Shown here: piece by piece, positions 49,581-62,049 of the stretch
Layout of the letters: each line of letters begins with the position of its first letter
How positions within the stretch are numbered: position 1 is the stretch's first letter
Position numbers and translations under genes: made by a program
The notes under the pieces: model-generated
Databases searched by the model: none
What the model was told of the DNA's origin: nothing
The model's input: only the letters and a program-made list of their open reading frames with translations
Source of the DNA: Acanthochlamys bracteata
Lineage: Eukaryota; Streptophyta; Magnoliopsida; Pandanales; Velloziaceae
NCBI GenBank assembly: GCA_019914995.1
Contig: CM034128.1
Coordinates: 4,714,501 to 4,778,500, forward strand
Reading direction: 5' to 3'
Length of the DNA: 64,000 bases

Positions 49581-50554
49581 CACCTAGAATAAAAGAGCTA
49601 TGACAAATATCAAAATAAATACGTTACTATATAATTATTATGATAAACAAATAATTGATATGGTGCCAATATTGGTACAATTAATTAGGGTTCAGAAATA
49701 TACTATTTATTTTCCAAAGAGAAAAAAAAACACCAATAAAAAGAAGCCCTCACCTGATAGATACTATAACATCTATTAACCTCTTCAATGGAATTAAAAC
49801 AGCCCAAGCGACACACAAATGGAATTGGAAAAAGCCCAAACGACTCACAAATGGAATGGACAAAAGCCCAAAAAACTCCTCAATGGAATGGAAAAACGCC
49901 AGGATGTCACCCATGAGGAGCGTGTTACTTTATGTTTTTTTTACGAAAAAATTATTTTTCACTCATTTTTAAATTAAGTTTAAATTTAAATATTAAAACT
50001 ATAAATTTTATTTTTAATGTTTTAATAACAAAATAAATATAATATATTTATTTTTAAACTCAATTTTTTGAAATACTTAAATTTGTAAAAACTTTTTGTT
50101 ATAAATTCAGTTGAGAAAATAACAAGAGGCACTTAAAATTAGGAATTGTTTGATTTTGCTTATCAGATATTCAATTATTTAATTTTTAATTATATATTTT
50201 TTAATAAATACTTTATAATATTTAAAAAATTTTATTTAAAAATTTAAAAAATATTAAAAAATTCTACTAGTAATAGTTTATTATTAAATATTTTTATTAT
50301 TTTTTTGAAAATAAAAAATAAATCTTATTTAAAAAATAAATTTTTTTTTTTTAAATTTTAATTTATAAACACTTTAAAACTCTTCCGAATCCACCAAAAA
50401 CAGCTAATGCTCTTACAACGTAATAAAATAAAGTCCCAAGTGTTGTACTTAGGGTGGATAGATTCAAGAATAATATAATAATTGGAGCAGATGATATTTT
50501 TCTAAAGGAATCTGCTGCGTTATTCTTGCTTCAATTCATTGCGTGTAACTTGTA

Positions 50555-50815
50555 GGGCGTGTTTACCTAGGGGGTGGAAGTGGAGTTTTGAGGGAAGTGG
50601 AGTTTTTAGGAAATAAATTTTAAAAATAAAATAAAAAATAAAAAATATTTAATAAAAAATAAAATTTTATATTAATTATATATTTTTAGTAAGTTTTAAA
50701 TTTGAATTTTTAAAAAAATTTTATTGATAAAAAAATTTATTTTAATTTTTATAAGTATTTATATGAAACTTGAGTTTAAAAGAAGTGGAGTTTAGGGGTG
50801 TTGGTAAACACGCCC
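50555..50815. repeat. Tourist-like MITE, family A copy 1 (best preserved)
   Basis: Perfect 13-base inverted ends: GGGCGTGTTTACC on the left and GGTAAACACGCCC on the right. Direct GTA triplets flank it (50552-50554 and 50816-50818). Subterminal GGAAGTGGAGTTTT and AGAAGTGGAGTTTA words lie near the two ends. The 261-bp body is A/T-rich and non-coding. The intact ends suggest a comparatively young insertion. Confidence 0.8.
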
Positions 50816-51883
50816 GTAGTCAAAAGCAATCACTTTCAGAGAAAAGAGACGCCAAAATTTTCATCTTATTTTTCTTAGCAAGCGAGCCGATTTGTCGTTT
50901 TATTTCACTCCATTTTAAAAATTCTAACTTTTTTATATTTTATAATATTTTTATAATATTACAAAAATATTTTTAAAATAAAATAAAAATATTTTATATT
51001 TAAAAAAATTATTTCGAAAACACTTCTAACGCTCCATAATATGGTCCTGTTAGGTGACATAAAAAAGTATTGATATAAAAAGTTTATATTTAAGAACGTT
51101 TACATTATTTTATAAATGTGACTGGATAAAAAAATTTATTTTTAAAATAAGCAATGATAGTTTGAATAAAAAATTTGTAAGTTGAAAAAATAAAAAAGTA
51201 AAATATTTTTTAGTGTATTGGTCATATATGTAACCCCTTTGTCATATATATTCTACTTTTTTTATCTTAATATTTGTTTTAAACATATTTAATTTTAAAT
51301 ATACTTTTTGCTAAAATTTCTGAAAGTATATGCTTAGTTTGTTAATGATAACATAATAATTCATTTCTTGCTGCTGTACTGTTTTTCTTTTTAAAATTTT
51401 GATCAAGTAAAAAAAAATTACAAATAAAATTTAAATAAGGAACTTATAAATCTACGTGTCTAAAGTAAACTCCTAAAGTTATTACTGTTGAAAGCTTATT
51501 TAAATTTATAAACCTTTCTAAAATTTTGAATTCATATGTTATAGATTTTAATTATTATTTTAAGTTATTCATATTTGTACATTAAATTTTATTAGCAAAA
51601 TTTAATTTATATTTCATTATAAATATTTAATATTAATTCTACTCATTTTGATCGATTTTTTTTTATCAAACTTTATTTTCATAAAATTTACTTCATAAAA
51701 ATTCACTCTTATATTATTAAAACACCGTTCGAAAACACAGCATTTTCAAATCCATCATTTTTACTCTGATTCCGCGAATTTAAGATTCCGGTCAATTCTA
51801 CACTCCGATCACTCAATCTCTGAATCTGCAAAGCGAATTTAAATCGGTTCCATCTCTCTGTGTGGCTTCGGGTGCGAATTGAA

Positions 51884-52499
51884 TATAATTGTAAAAATCG
51901 AATCGGACGTTGAATCAAAATACTGTTGGGTCAACGGGTTACGGATTGATTCATCAAGTCAACGGATTTATCCGTCATGTAAAAAATATAAAGCATTGAC
52001 GATTGCGCAAAAATTTATTATTTTTATTTATTAAAAAGCACAAAAAAAACTAACAAAAAAATATATAAAAGCAAAAACACTATTTTAAATAAATAAGTTT
52101 GAAAGAAATTTTTTTAAAAATAAATTTATTATTTTCTAACAATTTAAAAGAATTAACAATATAAAAACTAAAAAATTGCTAAAATAAATTTACAAATAAA
52201 ATATAAGAAACTTATGTTTTGTATTATCACATCCAAATATAAGATCTAAATTATATATTATTTTTTAATATAACAAATACTTATTTTTGCATCAAATATA
52301 TCACAAATTTAAATTTTTTAAAATTTAACTTAATCTGATTTGATCCGGACGAACGGATCGATCGGTTCGAAACGGGTCAAAGCGGATCGCAACGGATCGA
52401 TTACATAAACGATTTTTTTATTAATTCGGACTAGTTTACGTTCCGAGTCGACGGTTTCTAGATCAATCCGGTCGGACCGGTCCGTATTTTACAACTATA
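51884..52499. repeat. hAT-like non-autonomous element, copy 2 (inverted)
   Basis: The ends are TATAATTGTAA and, on the right, TTACAACTATA. The flanks are GAATTGAA (51876-51883) and GAATTGAG (52500-52507), an 8-bp duplication with one mismatch. Read in reverse, it matches copy 1 through the CGGATC-rich outer region (for example AATCGATCCGTT, GATCGATCCGT and GGATCAAATCAGATT) and much of the A/T core. It is about 150 bases shorter than copy 1, mainly because it lacks the triplet-repeat stretch. No transposase. Confidence 0.8.
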
Positions 52500-52669
52500 G
52501 AATTGAGTATTTTGAAATTAAAATTTTAAAAATAAGTTGTCAAAACTAATATTATTAAAAATAATATAATTTTCTATTAAAAATAAATTTAAAGTAATTT
52601 TTTGTATTTTTTTAATAAAAATAAAATTAAAAGTAATTTTTTAATAAAAAGTTATTTTATGTAAATAGA

Positions 52670-52877
52670 GGGCCGTTTATTAACTCTTAAAATTCATTTT
52701 GTAAAATTTATTTAATACAAAATAAATTAAAAAATTATTTTTGTTAAATTTTATGTCTAAAATTTTATTTTAAATTTAGTTTATTATAAATAAATATAAA
52801 ATTTTATTTTTTATTAAGTATTTATAATTATTTTTAAACTAACCTTCAAAACATAATTTATTTTACATAAATATGCC
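52670..52877. repeat. Probable worn Tourist-like element, family A
   Basis: The left end GGGCCGTTTATTAACTC and the reverse complement of the right end GGCATATTTATGTAA are family-like, with an A/T-rich core containing AAAATTCATTTT. No target duplication can be read. It lies close to the bZIP promoter. Confidence 0.4.
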
Positions 52878-52979
52878 AAAAGTAAAAGCGAAGGGCGTTA
52901 ATACGCCTTTCTTTTGCGGACAGACGGTTGAGCCGAATCGATTCGGACAGATAAGTAGAGGAATAATTTCCACTTTTAA

Positions 52980-53110
52980 ATTAGCATAGAAATTTCTCCT
53001 CTCTTTCGTCTCCGTTGCTTCTTCTTCTTCTTCTCCTCTCGACCAAGTCCACCAAACACTTGCGTCACCCTTCTTTTTTCTCTTTATCTCTCTCTCTCTC
53101 TACTTCTGCG
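52980..53110 (+). promoter_or_regulatory. Pyrimidine-rich leader of the bZIP gene
   Basis: The 130 bases before the start codon contain a run of CTT repeats near 53022-53035 and a CT run near 53086-53101. This is a typical plant Y-patch and transcript leader. No upstream ATG lies between the CT run and the start at 53125. Confidence 0.5.
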
Positions 53111-53124
53111 GGGCCCATAAAGAG

Positions 53125-56100
53125 ATGGAGCAGAACAGATTCGGACAGTTCCCGGTGAACCGACCGTCGGCGGTGGCTGCGATACCGGGGCACCGGCGAG
53201 CTTATTCGGAGGCTTCATTTTTACCTGATGATCTCTTGTTCGACTCCGATCCAGATTTCTCTCTCGCCGACATGGATTTTCCTTCGCTCTCAGACGACTC
53301 CACTTCCGCCGGAGCTCCGCCGCCGCCGCCTTCTCAACCGCCGGTGCCGGTGCCGCCTCTCAGAGGGTCACACCATAGCCGCAGTCTTTCTGTCGATGCG
53401 GCTTTCTTCGACGCGTTAGGGTTTGGTATAGGACCTGGAGATGAGCAGCAGCAGCAGCAACAGCAGCTGGAGTCGCCGATGCCAAGGCACAGGCACAGGC
53501 ATAGTAGTTCAATGGATGGATCGACGTCTACGTCGCCTTTGGAAGGAGAATCGCCGCCTCATCCGTTGCCCGACTTTGCAAAGAAAGCGATGCCGCCAGA
53601 TAAGCTCGCGGAGCTCGCAAGGATCGATCCCAAGAAGGCCAAGAGGTAGCTGTTCTATTCAAATTTCTTATTGGAATGTTGGTGGATTCTTCATTTTGCT
53701 AGAGCTATTTACTAATTCGTGCTCTTTGGCTTCAGCACTGTTTCTGCTTTGTTTGTTAGCTTTCCATTTATAGGATAACTAGTCAAGATTATTAAAGCTT
53801 GTTGACAGCTTGATGGAATCTAGAAGAACTGTATAATCCTTGTTGTTTTCTTGATATTTTTTCTGCTAGCTTGAGCTCGTTGGACTAAATTCTAAAGAAG
53901 TCAAGAGGTTTGCTTAATCTATGGTCTCTTTTCTTTCTTCCAATTTTCGTTTGGATTTTCTTGGTATTGATGATGTCTCAACTGGAATATTTGTTGTTTT
54001 TGGGATAAATAGATGGAGCCTGTTCTTAAGGATCTAAGCCATGTATACCTGTAGCTATGGAAATTTCCATGTTTTCTTTGTCCTAATATTGTTACTGCTT
54101 CCAGTGATAAGGTTGGTTGGCTTTCTAATTCTCTGTCTTTGTTGTGTTTCCCTAGTTCTTCGGTCCACCCTATTTTTTTTTGGCTAAGTATTCAACTTTG
54201 CTCTCTGGCTGCGTGTTCTAGTGTCTATTAGTGCCATCATTGACTGAGGGTCTGGATTTGATTTATGTCAAATATATACTCGATGTGAATCTTATTATTT
54301 ATTGCATGATGATGGTAAAGTTGAACGTGCTTTTGTGCGTGTTTTGTTTTTCGTTTCCTATTTTTCTCTCTTTTTCTCCCTTTTTGCTGAAATATCTACT
54401 TCTATGACAAATGCTGTAACATTTTTTTCCTTAAAACTTTCTTATACTTGCTCTCTTGTTGAAGGATAATTGCAAATAGACAATCTGCTGCTCGATCAAA
54501 GGAACGGAAAATTCGTTATGCCAATGAGCTTGAACGGAAAGTGCAGACACTTCAGACAGAGGCAACCACCCTCTCTGCTCAGCTAACACTTCTGCAGGTA
54601 GGTTAATCAGTCGCTTAGAAAATACTGTTAATCAACTGACCACTAGTTTTTATTTTCACAATCCTTCTATCATAGACTTATCTCTTTCTTGACCATTGAC
54701 TTGAATTGTAAGTGAATTTTGAACTTTGACTTTTGGGAGCTGTGGCAAGTAGAGGATGGCATGATTTAGTTATTCTTATTAAGTTAGTACAAACTTATTC
54801 AAATGAGGATAGCCACTAGTGTTTGTGCCATCTATTTTAATTTGGTTATTAAGGTGGATATATGGAAGTGTATATTTTATTCACTGTAAAGTTTCTATTA
54901 TTTAATGTGAAAGTTGCAAGTCTCCTTCTCCATATGGTGGCATTGACTGTTAACATACTATTCGAACTTTGAGATTCCTCAGATCTATTAAGATTGACTT
55001 TTCATTATCCTTGAGACATTTGTATTTTGGACTTTTGGATGTAGGTGCTGAAATCAATGTATTGCCTCCAGAGTTTTCTGAAATTTCAGTTTGGTTTTTT
55101 AAGTGACTAGAAATGTTTACAATAACAGTGATGATGCTAGAGTTTCACCTTGTACTCATCTGGATGTCTGGATTAGTCTCGTTTTTCACAAAGAGTCACT
55201 TCTAGAATTTCTTCTGTCTTGTGTATATGTTTGTGCATGCTATATGTATGCTTTTAGGCATCTATGCATATATTATTTAATTAGTTTGATTGAGTGGTGA
55301 ATTATTCTATCATCATTGTTTTTACATTAAGCATTGACTGTGATATGTGTTGTCCATCTATCAAACTTTGCATCTTTTCAGATCATTGAATCCGTGTATT
55401 TATTTTTTTGTTTTTCACAAATTGGTTCAATTGCTAGAGGTAATCACATACTTGAATTGACAGCTTAACTTTGATGCAGAGAGATACCACTGGGTTGACT
55501 TCTGAGAATAGGGAGCTTAAACTACGACTGCAGGCTATGGAGCAACAGGCTCACCTCCGTGATGGTATGTGCTATGTACCTTCACAAGTAATGTGAATGC
55601 CCTTATGCAAAATTTCAAAATATGTACCATATCTAGACATAAACAAATTGTGCGCTTCTTTTGGGTAGCTTTCAAGAAGTTGTGCTTGAACAATCTCATT
55701 AAAGAGGTTTAGTTTCAAGTAGCATAAGATATATTCAGAATTGCAGAACGAGAACTATGCAGTTAATAAAAAAATATTCTGGTTCCTATTGTACCTTTAT
55801 TAGTGAACTTGAATGGTTTGAGCCTCTGCTAAGCTGGAGTGAAGTGTGTGGCTTCTGTGTCTGATAAGTGAAAAACTCTAGGTAGAGTTAGTACAGCTAT
55901 AAATTAGAGTGTTTGTGTTGTTTGTGCTTGATATACTTATCTCAACTGATAAAAATTACTAGAGATCGTACTTATCTGCATCAATCTGTTGTTACAAACT
56001 GCTGTACAACAGACGTGATACTTTGGTATATCTTACAAATTGCTGCAGCCATACATCAATGTGTTGTCTAGTTAATATCTATACTGATTAAGATAGAGGT

Positions 56101-56380
56101 TAAAGCTTGAATAAGGCTATCTTGTATTGCAGCCTTGAATGAGGCACTGAGAGATGAAGTGCAACGGCTCAAGATAGCAACAGGACAGCTTCCAAATGGC
56201 AATGGAAATATGTTCAGTGGACGTCTTCAGCCATCTGCAGCGCCATTTTTCAGTGATCGCCAGCAGTTCAATAGGAATCAGAATGCCCAACCTGTTCAGC
56301 AGGTGCACAAGTCGCAGCCATCAACAAATGGCTCATCTCTCAGCAGTCAGCCTTTATGTGATTCCATGGACCTGGTGTGA
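53125..56380 (+). CDS. Group I bZIP transcription factor (VIP1/bZIP18-like)
   Basis: Group I bZIPs move between cytosol and nucleus in response to touch, osmotic and immune signals. Four exons close in phase: 53125-53645, 54465-54597, 55480-55564 and 56133-56380, giving 328 residues. The basic region [18 protein letters not shown] starts near residue 175 and has Lys instead of Arg at the N-x7-K position (Asn178, Lys186), the hallmark of group I. A long leucine zipper follows through exons 2-4. Three His/Arg-Ser motifs, HRRAYS (23-28), HSRSLS (84-89) and HRHSSS (124-129), match the HxRxxS sites where 14-3-3 proteins hold such factors in the cytosol. Pro and Gln runs separate them (about 65-78 and 108-114). 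The paralogue cannot be fixed: bZIP18, bZIP52 and VIP1-type are all possible. Confidence 0.94.
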
Positions 56381-56389
56381 GGACAATTC

Positions 56390-57265
56390 CACGTTGGCAA
56401 TGTTCACAATTGTGCACACAGATGAAGCAGAGATAGATCTGTTCCAGTAGATTACTTCCGTACGAATTCATGTTCTTTGTGTTAAATTTGTTCAGTTAAT
56501 AGTTCAAGTTACTGTTTCCTCGTGAGATGAGATATATATGGTATATCTAACAAATTAATCATTACTGGTAGTTGTATGTAAGTTGTACAGTGGTAGTTAT
56601 GTGTTGTGCCCAGTTAGCTATGAAAGCAGAGATGGCGATAGGGATTAACATGTCAGATTTGGATTGGTCTATATAATATTTAGATAAATTGTTTAATTTT
56701 AATTTGATTTATATATCTATATTGATCAAAATTATTAATTATATATATAATAATTTAATTTAATTAATTATTTAATAATTAAAATATTAAAATAAGAATT
56801 ATTAATTTTTAAAATAATAGGTGAAATTTGTTATGTATTATATATTCAAGATAACAAAATATTTTGACAAAATATATAAATTAAGTAAAAAATTAATTAA
56901 AATATAATATACTAATAATATATAATAAATTAAATAAATTAATTTTAAATTAAATTTATAGATCGAATTATATATTGTCGCGCTAAAAGAAAGCCTTCGT
57001 CCTTTCTTGTTTCACGTCTTACTATGAGTCCCTACTGGGCGCTTCTGGTGCTAAAAGTCACAAAGGTCAGTACTGGTGCTTTATATACGTGCAGCTATTG
57101 TTACGCTAAAAATTTGAACTTCGTTAGCGAAATACTCAACAGTATACAATATCAACATTTCTGGTATTACATCTTCACGATCATAGTTGTGGATTTCTTA
57201 CTTCAGGTACTGCAGGAGAGCAATTACCCCCGTACGATTGGTGTGGTTAGGTATTAAAAAAAATA
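56390..57265. other. bZIP 3' flank and A/T-rich block
   Basis: After the bZIP 3' region, a block at about 56640-56970 begins GAGATGGCGATAGGGATTAA and is nearly pure A/T. It shares vocabulary with the blocks at 8590-9060 and 40030-40500 and is probably a decayed interspersed repeat. The rest holds no coding pattern. Confidence 0.4.
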
Positions 57266-57271
57266 ACCTAC

Positions 57272-57450
57272 CTTGAGATCCTTGAGGCTCGACGAGGATG
57301 GTCAGCACTTGACTGTCGCAATCCCAAGGCGGATGAATCTGATAAAGAAATATGATTCAAGCTTCGAGCTAAGCTAACAAACCACGTGTACATAGCATAA
57401 TATTCTCGCGTACCTCTCTTGGGATCGCCTCCTTTTATCGATTTCTCCAT
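57272..57450 (-). pseudogene. Two-exon gene start, unrecognised, no continuation found
   Basis: On the minus strand an ATG at 57450 opens exon 57414-57450 (MEKSIKGGDPKR) with donor AGAG|GTACGC. A second exon, 57272-57338 after TTATCAG, continues in phase (DSSALGLRQSSADHPRRASR) to the good donor AAG|GTAGGT. Splice sites and phase agree, so this looks like the 5' end of a gene encoding a basic, Ser/Arg-rich N-terminus. No third exon could be found to the left before the bZIP gene. It may be a truncated copy. Family unknown. Confidence 0.35.
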
Positions 57451-58068
57451 TGACTTCTTGCAATCAATAACTAAAGTATGTCGCTTTCATACACCATAAG
57501 ATAAAGGGAGGGTTTAGTGCGGTTTTAATTTTTCCAAAAAAAAAGAAAGAAAGAAAACCATGCCAATGCAGTTACATTTTTAAGCAATTCATCCCTTGGT
57601 AACCTATATATAAACCAACCAACGACGAGGATAGAAGGTGTAGTCTCAAACTAACACACTGTTTGACAACACATTTCAAAAAAATAATTTTTTAATTTTT
57701 TAGTTTATATTTTTAAATATTTTTAAATATTTTTTATTTTAGAAAAATATTTTTTCAAAATTACTAACAGATATTCTCTAAATGCGATGCTTCTCTTTGT
57801 AGATGGACGGAAGGTAATGCCTTATGTCATGTGAACACTCATATAGCATGATCGTTCACAAGGCGAGACTAGAATCATGCAAACAAAAGATGTATCGTCT
57901 ACGACCAAGTTGCTTGAAATAGGCTTGCATCTCATATAATTACTTCCTCTCACCTAAACAGAAAGTTCCTTATACAACAAAAAACAAAATAAAAAAATAT
58001 ATTCTACAAATAATAGAAAGATCCTTATAAACCACCGCTGGGTACCGGCAATGTTACGCAACCCTTGT

Positions 58069-58263
58069 TCACTTGTGCGTGATTATGCTCTTAACTACCT
58101 TATGGTATTGCCCAAAAGCTACAAAAAGAGAATTGATATTAACTCCAGGAGATAGACAATCAGCAACGGTAGGTGAACTTCTCACATGCATCAGGTTGCC
58201 GTAGTCCGTTATGTATACAATTTCATCAATACGAGACAAAAGGTTAGAAACAATCAACCATGT
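58069..58263 (-). pseudogene. Unrecognised coding-like fragment
   Basis: An open minus-strand stretch reads TWLIVSNLLSRIDEIVY, then SSPTVADCLSPGVNINSLFV, and closes HKVVKSIITHK before TGA. There is no ATG at its start. The SRIDEIVY segment weakly recalls the end of PRONE domains in RopGEFs (SRIDDLLYVDD), but the remainder does not support that, so I leave it unnamed. It is probably a gene remnant. Confidence 0.25.
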
Positions 58264-59065
58264 AAAAATAACATGTTAATGTTTAATTTCATCGGTTACA
58301 GACGGAACTGCTTGATTCACTTCCTTTCTGTAGAAGTATTTTAAACAGATAGGTATTCTCGGAAGAGCGACTATGCTCATCGCTGGAAGAGAAGCAAGCA
58401 AGAAATGCTGTCTGGGAAAGATGGCACACTTGAGCTTCTACACCGACAAGCAGGGTCCTGGCCCATTGTTCTTGCTCACAACGTCAGGAGAGGAGCACAA
58501 ACGTCTCCGCTGATTCATTGCTGAGCTACTACTTCGAACTCTACTTCTAATAAATTTTACTTTTTATCGAACTCTACTTTTATGAAATTTATTCCCATAA
58601 AACTAACTTTCATGTGATTCAAATACTCCCTTAAGATAGACTTCAGAGAGATGATCTTGCCGTCAAGACGTCATGCATCTTTGAGGAAGCTTCAGTGGTA
58701 AAATATAGAAAACAGTACTGAAATCCTTCTTAGCTTCAATTGACTACAGTAGGCATTTTGCTTTATACTTCACTACCAAACTTCATACTTCCTTCTGTCA
58801 GTCCAACCTTTCTTCTTATCTACAGAACAAGATACAATAGTAGTTGAGCTCTTGTAAGTTGAAACTTTCCTCCTAAGGACAGTGGATCTGATCTAGTGAT
58901 GAAAAATATCGTTATGTTTGATTAACAAATCAGAACAATAAAATTCCAGCGGAAGAATCGACCACCTTCTCTATTTGACACAAACAATTATCAACTAGAA
59001 TGAGTGCTTCAACACAAATTGACTTCAACAGCTAAACAAGAAACAAGCCTGTATGCACAATTACA

Positions 59066-61523
59066 TTAGTTCTTATGCAGAACACATGCACAATTCTCCT
59101 TCCCTACATCAGCTGCAAGACATGGAGGTTGGCTCTTGCCATCCTCATACCAGCTTGAACGCTTCTCAACTAACTCGTCTAAGAAACTATCTAGTTTATC
59201 AATAGTTATGTTAGGCATTACCACAACATGTGCTATGTTTCCTTCACAAGCCAGCTGCCACCGGCGAATGAAAGCCTCATCTTTAGGCCTTTCAAAGACT
59301 ACAGTGCTACTAAGCTCATTCAGCATGGCACTTATTCCAGCTTCTCGGAGACGATCTTTCAAGTAATGAGCATTTCTAAGGCACTTCTGGACCTCCTTCT
59401 GGAAACCTCGATAGCCTTTTCTGTTCAAAGTGTACCAGAGAAAAATAGGAGCATGACCATTTCGGCTGCCCATTATGGTAGCATCTCTTGAAGCAAGATA
59501 CTCCACATTCCTTGAGAGGGCATTAACATGACTCAACCTTGTAATTTGCACTCCACATGGCATAGGACATCCAACGAACTTGTGGCCAGAAACACTTACA
59601 CTTCCAATAGGTTTCTTAAAAGACACCTTTGGTGCCTGCACATCAAAAAGTAAATCAACAAAGGCGCCTCAAAGTTAAGTCCCAGAAATTATAACATGCC
59701 ATACTGGAATAAGATGTATTTAGGCGACCACAATATATTTTTTATGCAACATGAAAAACCGAATCAAGATCTGAATATATGAAGAGGATATAAACAAGGA
59801 CATACACGTTTGACAAATGGCATCATAAGTCCAAATAGAGCACCATCACAATGGATATAAAAACGATCAGTAAACCCAGTATCCTGAAGTGTTTTTATCA
59901 CAAGGTCAAGATCATCAACAGCTCCCTTTACAGTAGTACCTATGAGAAGCAAAAACAGAAAAAGAACAAAAAGGAGAAGGTTAACACAAGTAGTCCTCGT
60001 CATTAAGAATTAAAGCAAAGTACAGGATAGCTCACCAATATTCACGTTAATAATGGCAGGTTTGTCCTGGTTCATAAGGAGTTTACGTTTAAAGTCTAAA
60101 CAATCAATTTCACCAGAAACCAGGGTGTCAACCTTGATGCATTCCATTCTATACATTCTTGCTGCTTTAAATACCGAGTAATGGGACTCCCTCGATGCAT
60201 ACAAAGTTCCATCAGGAAAGACTTCCCTCCTGCATCATAAATCATAGCAAACATTAGCAAAGGAATTATAGATCCATGTTAAAACCTAACTAAGTCAAGA
60301 ATACTTGCTTCAAATTTGTCTATTACTACACATCCTTGAATAACTAACAACAAAGAAATTCAAAAAGAGACTGACCCGATAAGGATGCCGTGCAAATTGC
60401 CCTCCGTCCCACAGTTTGTAATATATCCCCAGTATTGGTTCTTTTCCAATTCCCAAAGACGTGCAAACCAGTCCAAAACGCCAACTTCAAATTGTCTGGA
60501 ATGGACTCCATAGTTGCTTTCAATAAATGGATCACCTAGATTGTTGATGGAAAAATGTTGCAACTGGGCCAGAGCACCATAATCAAAGTCCAAATTGTAG
60601 GGATAGCCTATCAGCATAACATTACCAAGCATAAGAATCAATCCCAGGTGACAAGACAACAAGTAACCATTAGATGACTCCACATCATATGAAGCAAATA
60701 TCTTGCATGAGCTCAGGATTAATATGTACCAGCGAACTTATGATTTTCAAATTGTGCATACAAATTTTCCCTAACGTGTGCACAAACTTGAGAATCACCC
60801 TGTAGCCTCTACAATTTGGGATCAAGCTATCAAGGATTTATCTCAGACTATGAATTGGGGATACCTGTATTTAAAGATCTACAATCAAAATGAAATCCTC
60901 TAAGGTGCCCAGTAGAAAGGCAGAAAATAGGATGAACAAAAGAGTAACAGCTCTAATTCCTGTCTCTATTAAGTGCTGATAGCTTAAAAAGTTCATCTCA
61001 ATTATGGAATCCCCTGGTTGATAGTGCTTCATTACCCACGACGAACGTGTGAGCATACACTTCTACCATTCTCGTCCAAAATGTAAGAAGCCGAACAACT
61101 AATGATCTACCAGAAGAACTACCATACTCGGAGACATTTTTTACTCCACAATCATTACTACCAAAGCCCAAAGGTTTTCTATGGAGTAAGTTCAATAGAT
61201 TGATTACCGAGGTGGTGCTTGGTGCGCTCGACCAACGACTTGCGATACCTAGCAAGTACGCTGGCCATGTATGCCTCACGCTCCCCGGTGACCTCATCAT
61301 CAGCATCAGGCTCATCAATGGCGAAGCAAGATGTGTGCACGTTCCTCCCCAGGACGATCTCTCTCTTCGTTCCATTCTTCCACTCCTGGTTTCCATTCTC
61401 TCCATCGACGGCTCTGTTCACGGCAACCACCGGATCTACAATTTCCTCCGGACCGAACTCCTTAGGCAACGGCTCGGCGTTCTCAACAGTCTCCATTGAT
61501 CCCTTTCCCAAGCTTCCAACCAT
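59066..61523 (-). CDS. SDC: Serine decarboxylase (PLP-dependent, group II)
   Basis: This enzyme converts serine to ethanolamine, feeding choline and phosphatidylethanolamine synthesis. Five coding exons close in phase: 61208-61523, 60376-60607, 60036-60229, 59806-59939 and 59066-59635, giving 481 residues, close to the Arabidopsis length I remember. The N-terminus (MVGSLGKGS) is followed by a variable acidic region, then conserved [88 protein letters not shown] (PLP aspartate) and [17 protein letters not shown], whose Lys at about 311 binds PLP. The start is set by homology; the seven codons upstream of it in frame lie in the leader intron. The leader intron is 61526-61855, so transcription starts near 62000. 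Soluble; no targeting signal evident. Confidence 0.95.
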
Positions 61524-62049
61524 TGCTGCTTTCAAATAGATCAATATAGCGTGATTAAAAAAAACAATTAGTTACCTCGAAATAGTCGAAGAACAAATTG
61601 AAATTGAGAAAGTAGAAATAAAAACAGAGCTGTCAGTCAGATCGAATGCCACGTAATTAAAACTTTCAGAGAAAAATATTGATAAAAGAAAATAAGTAAA
61701 GCAGAGAACAATATTAACCTAAAAATAGCAACAAAAATTCTCAAATCAGTAAAAATAAAATAAATCAGCAAAAGTGTGCGGTTACATAGTGAGGAATTTT
61801 CTAAAGAAGTAGATCCGAACCGGAAGAAAATTAGTGAAAACTAACAAAAAATTACTTTGAAAAATGGATGAACGAGGAAAATTTTTTGATCTTCCGGATC
61901 TTGGGGAGACTTCTCAACCGAAGATGGGAGAGAAATAAGGCGGCACGAAAAAAAAGGGAGAAGGACAAAACGAAGAAGGCTTTTGGGTTTATGTAGGTGT
62001 ACCCGCGTTGTTGGCGAACGTGTGAGTTGCTGATCCGACATTCAAAAAA

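Noticed and set aside
58069-58263. Possible PRONE (RopGEF) fragment
   Set aside because: Only the SRIDEIVY segment is reminiscent; flanking residues do not match, so the family name was withheld.
61219-61539. 106-codon ORF antisense to serine decarboxylase exon 1
   Set aside because: A shadow of the coding exon; the minus-strand protein matches the family throughout.
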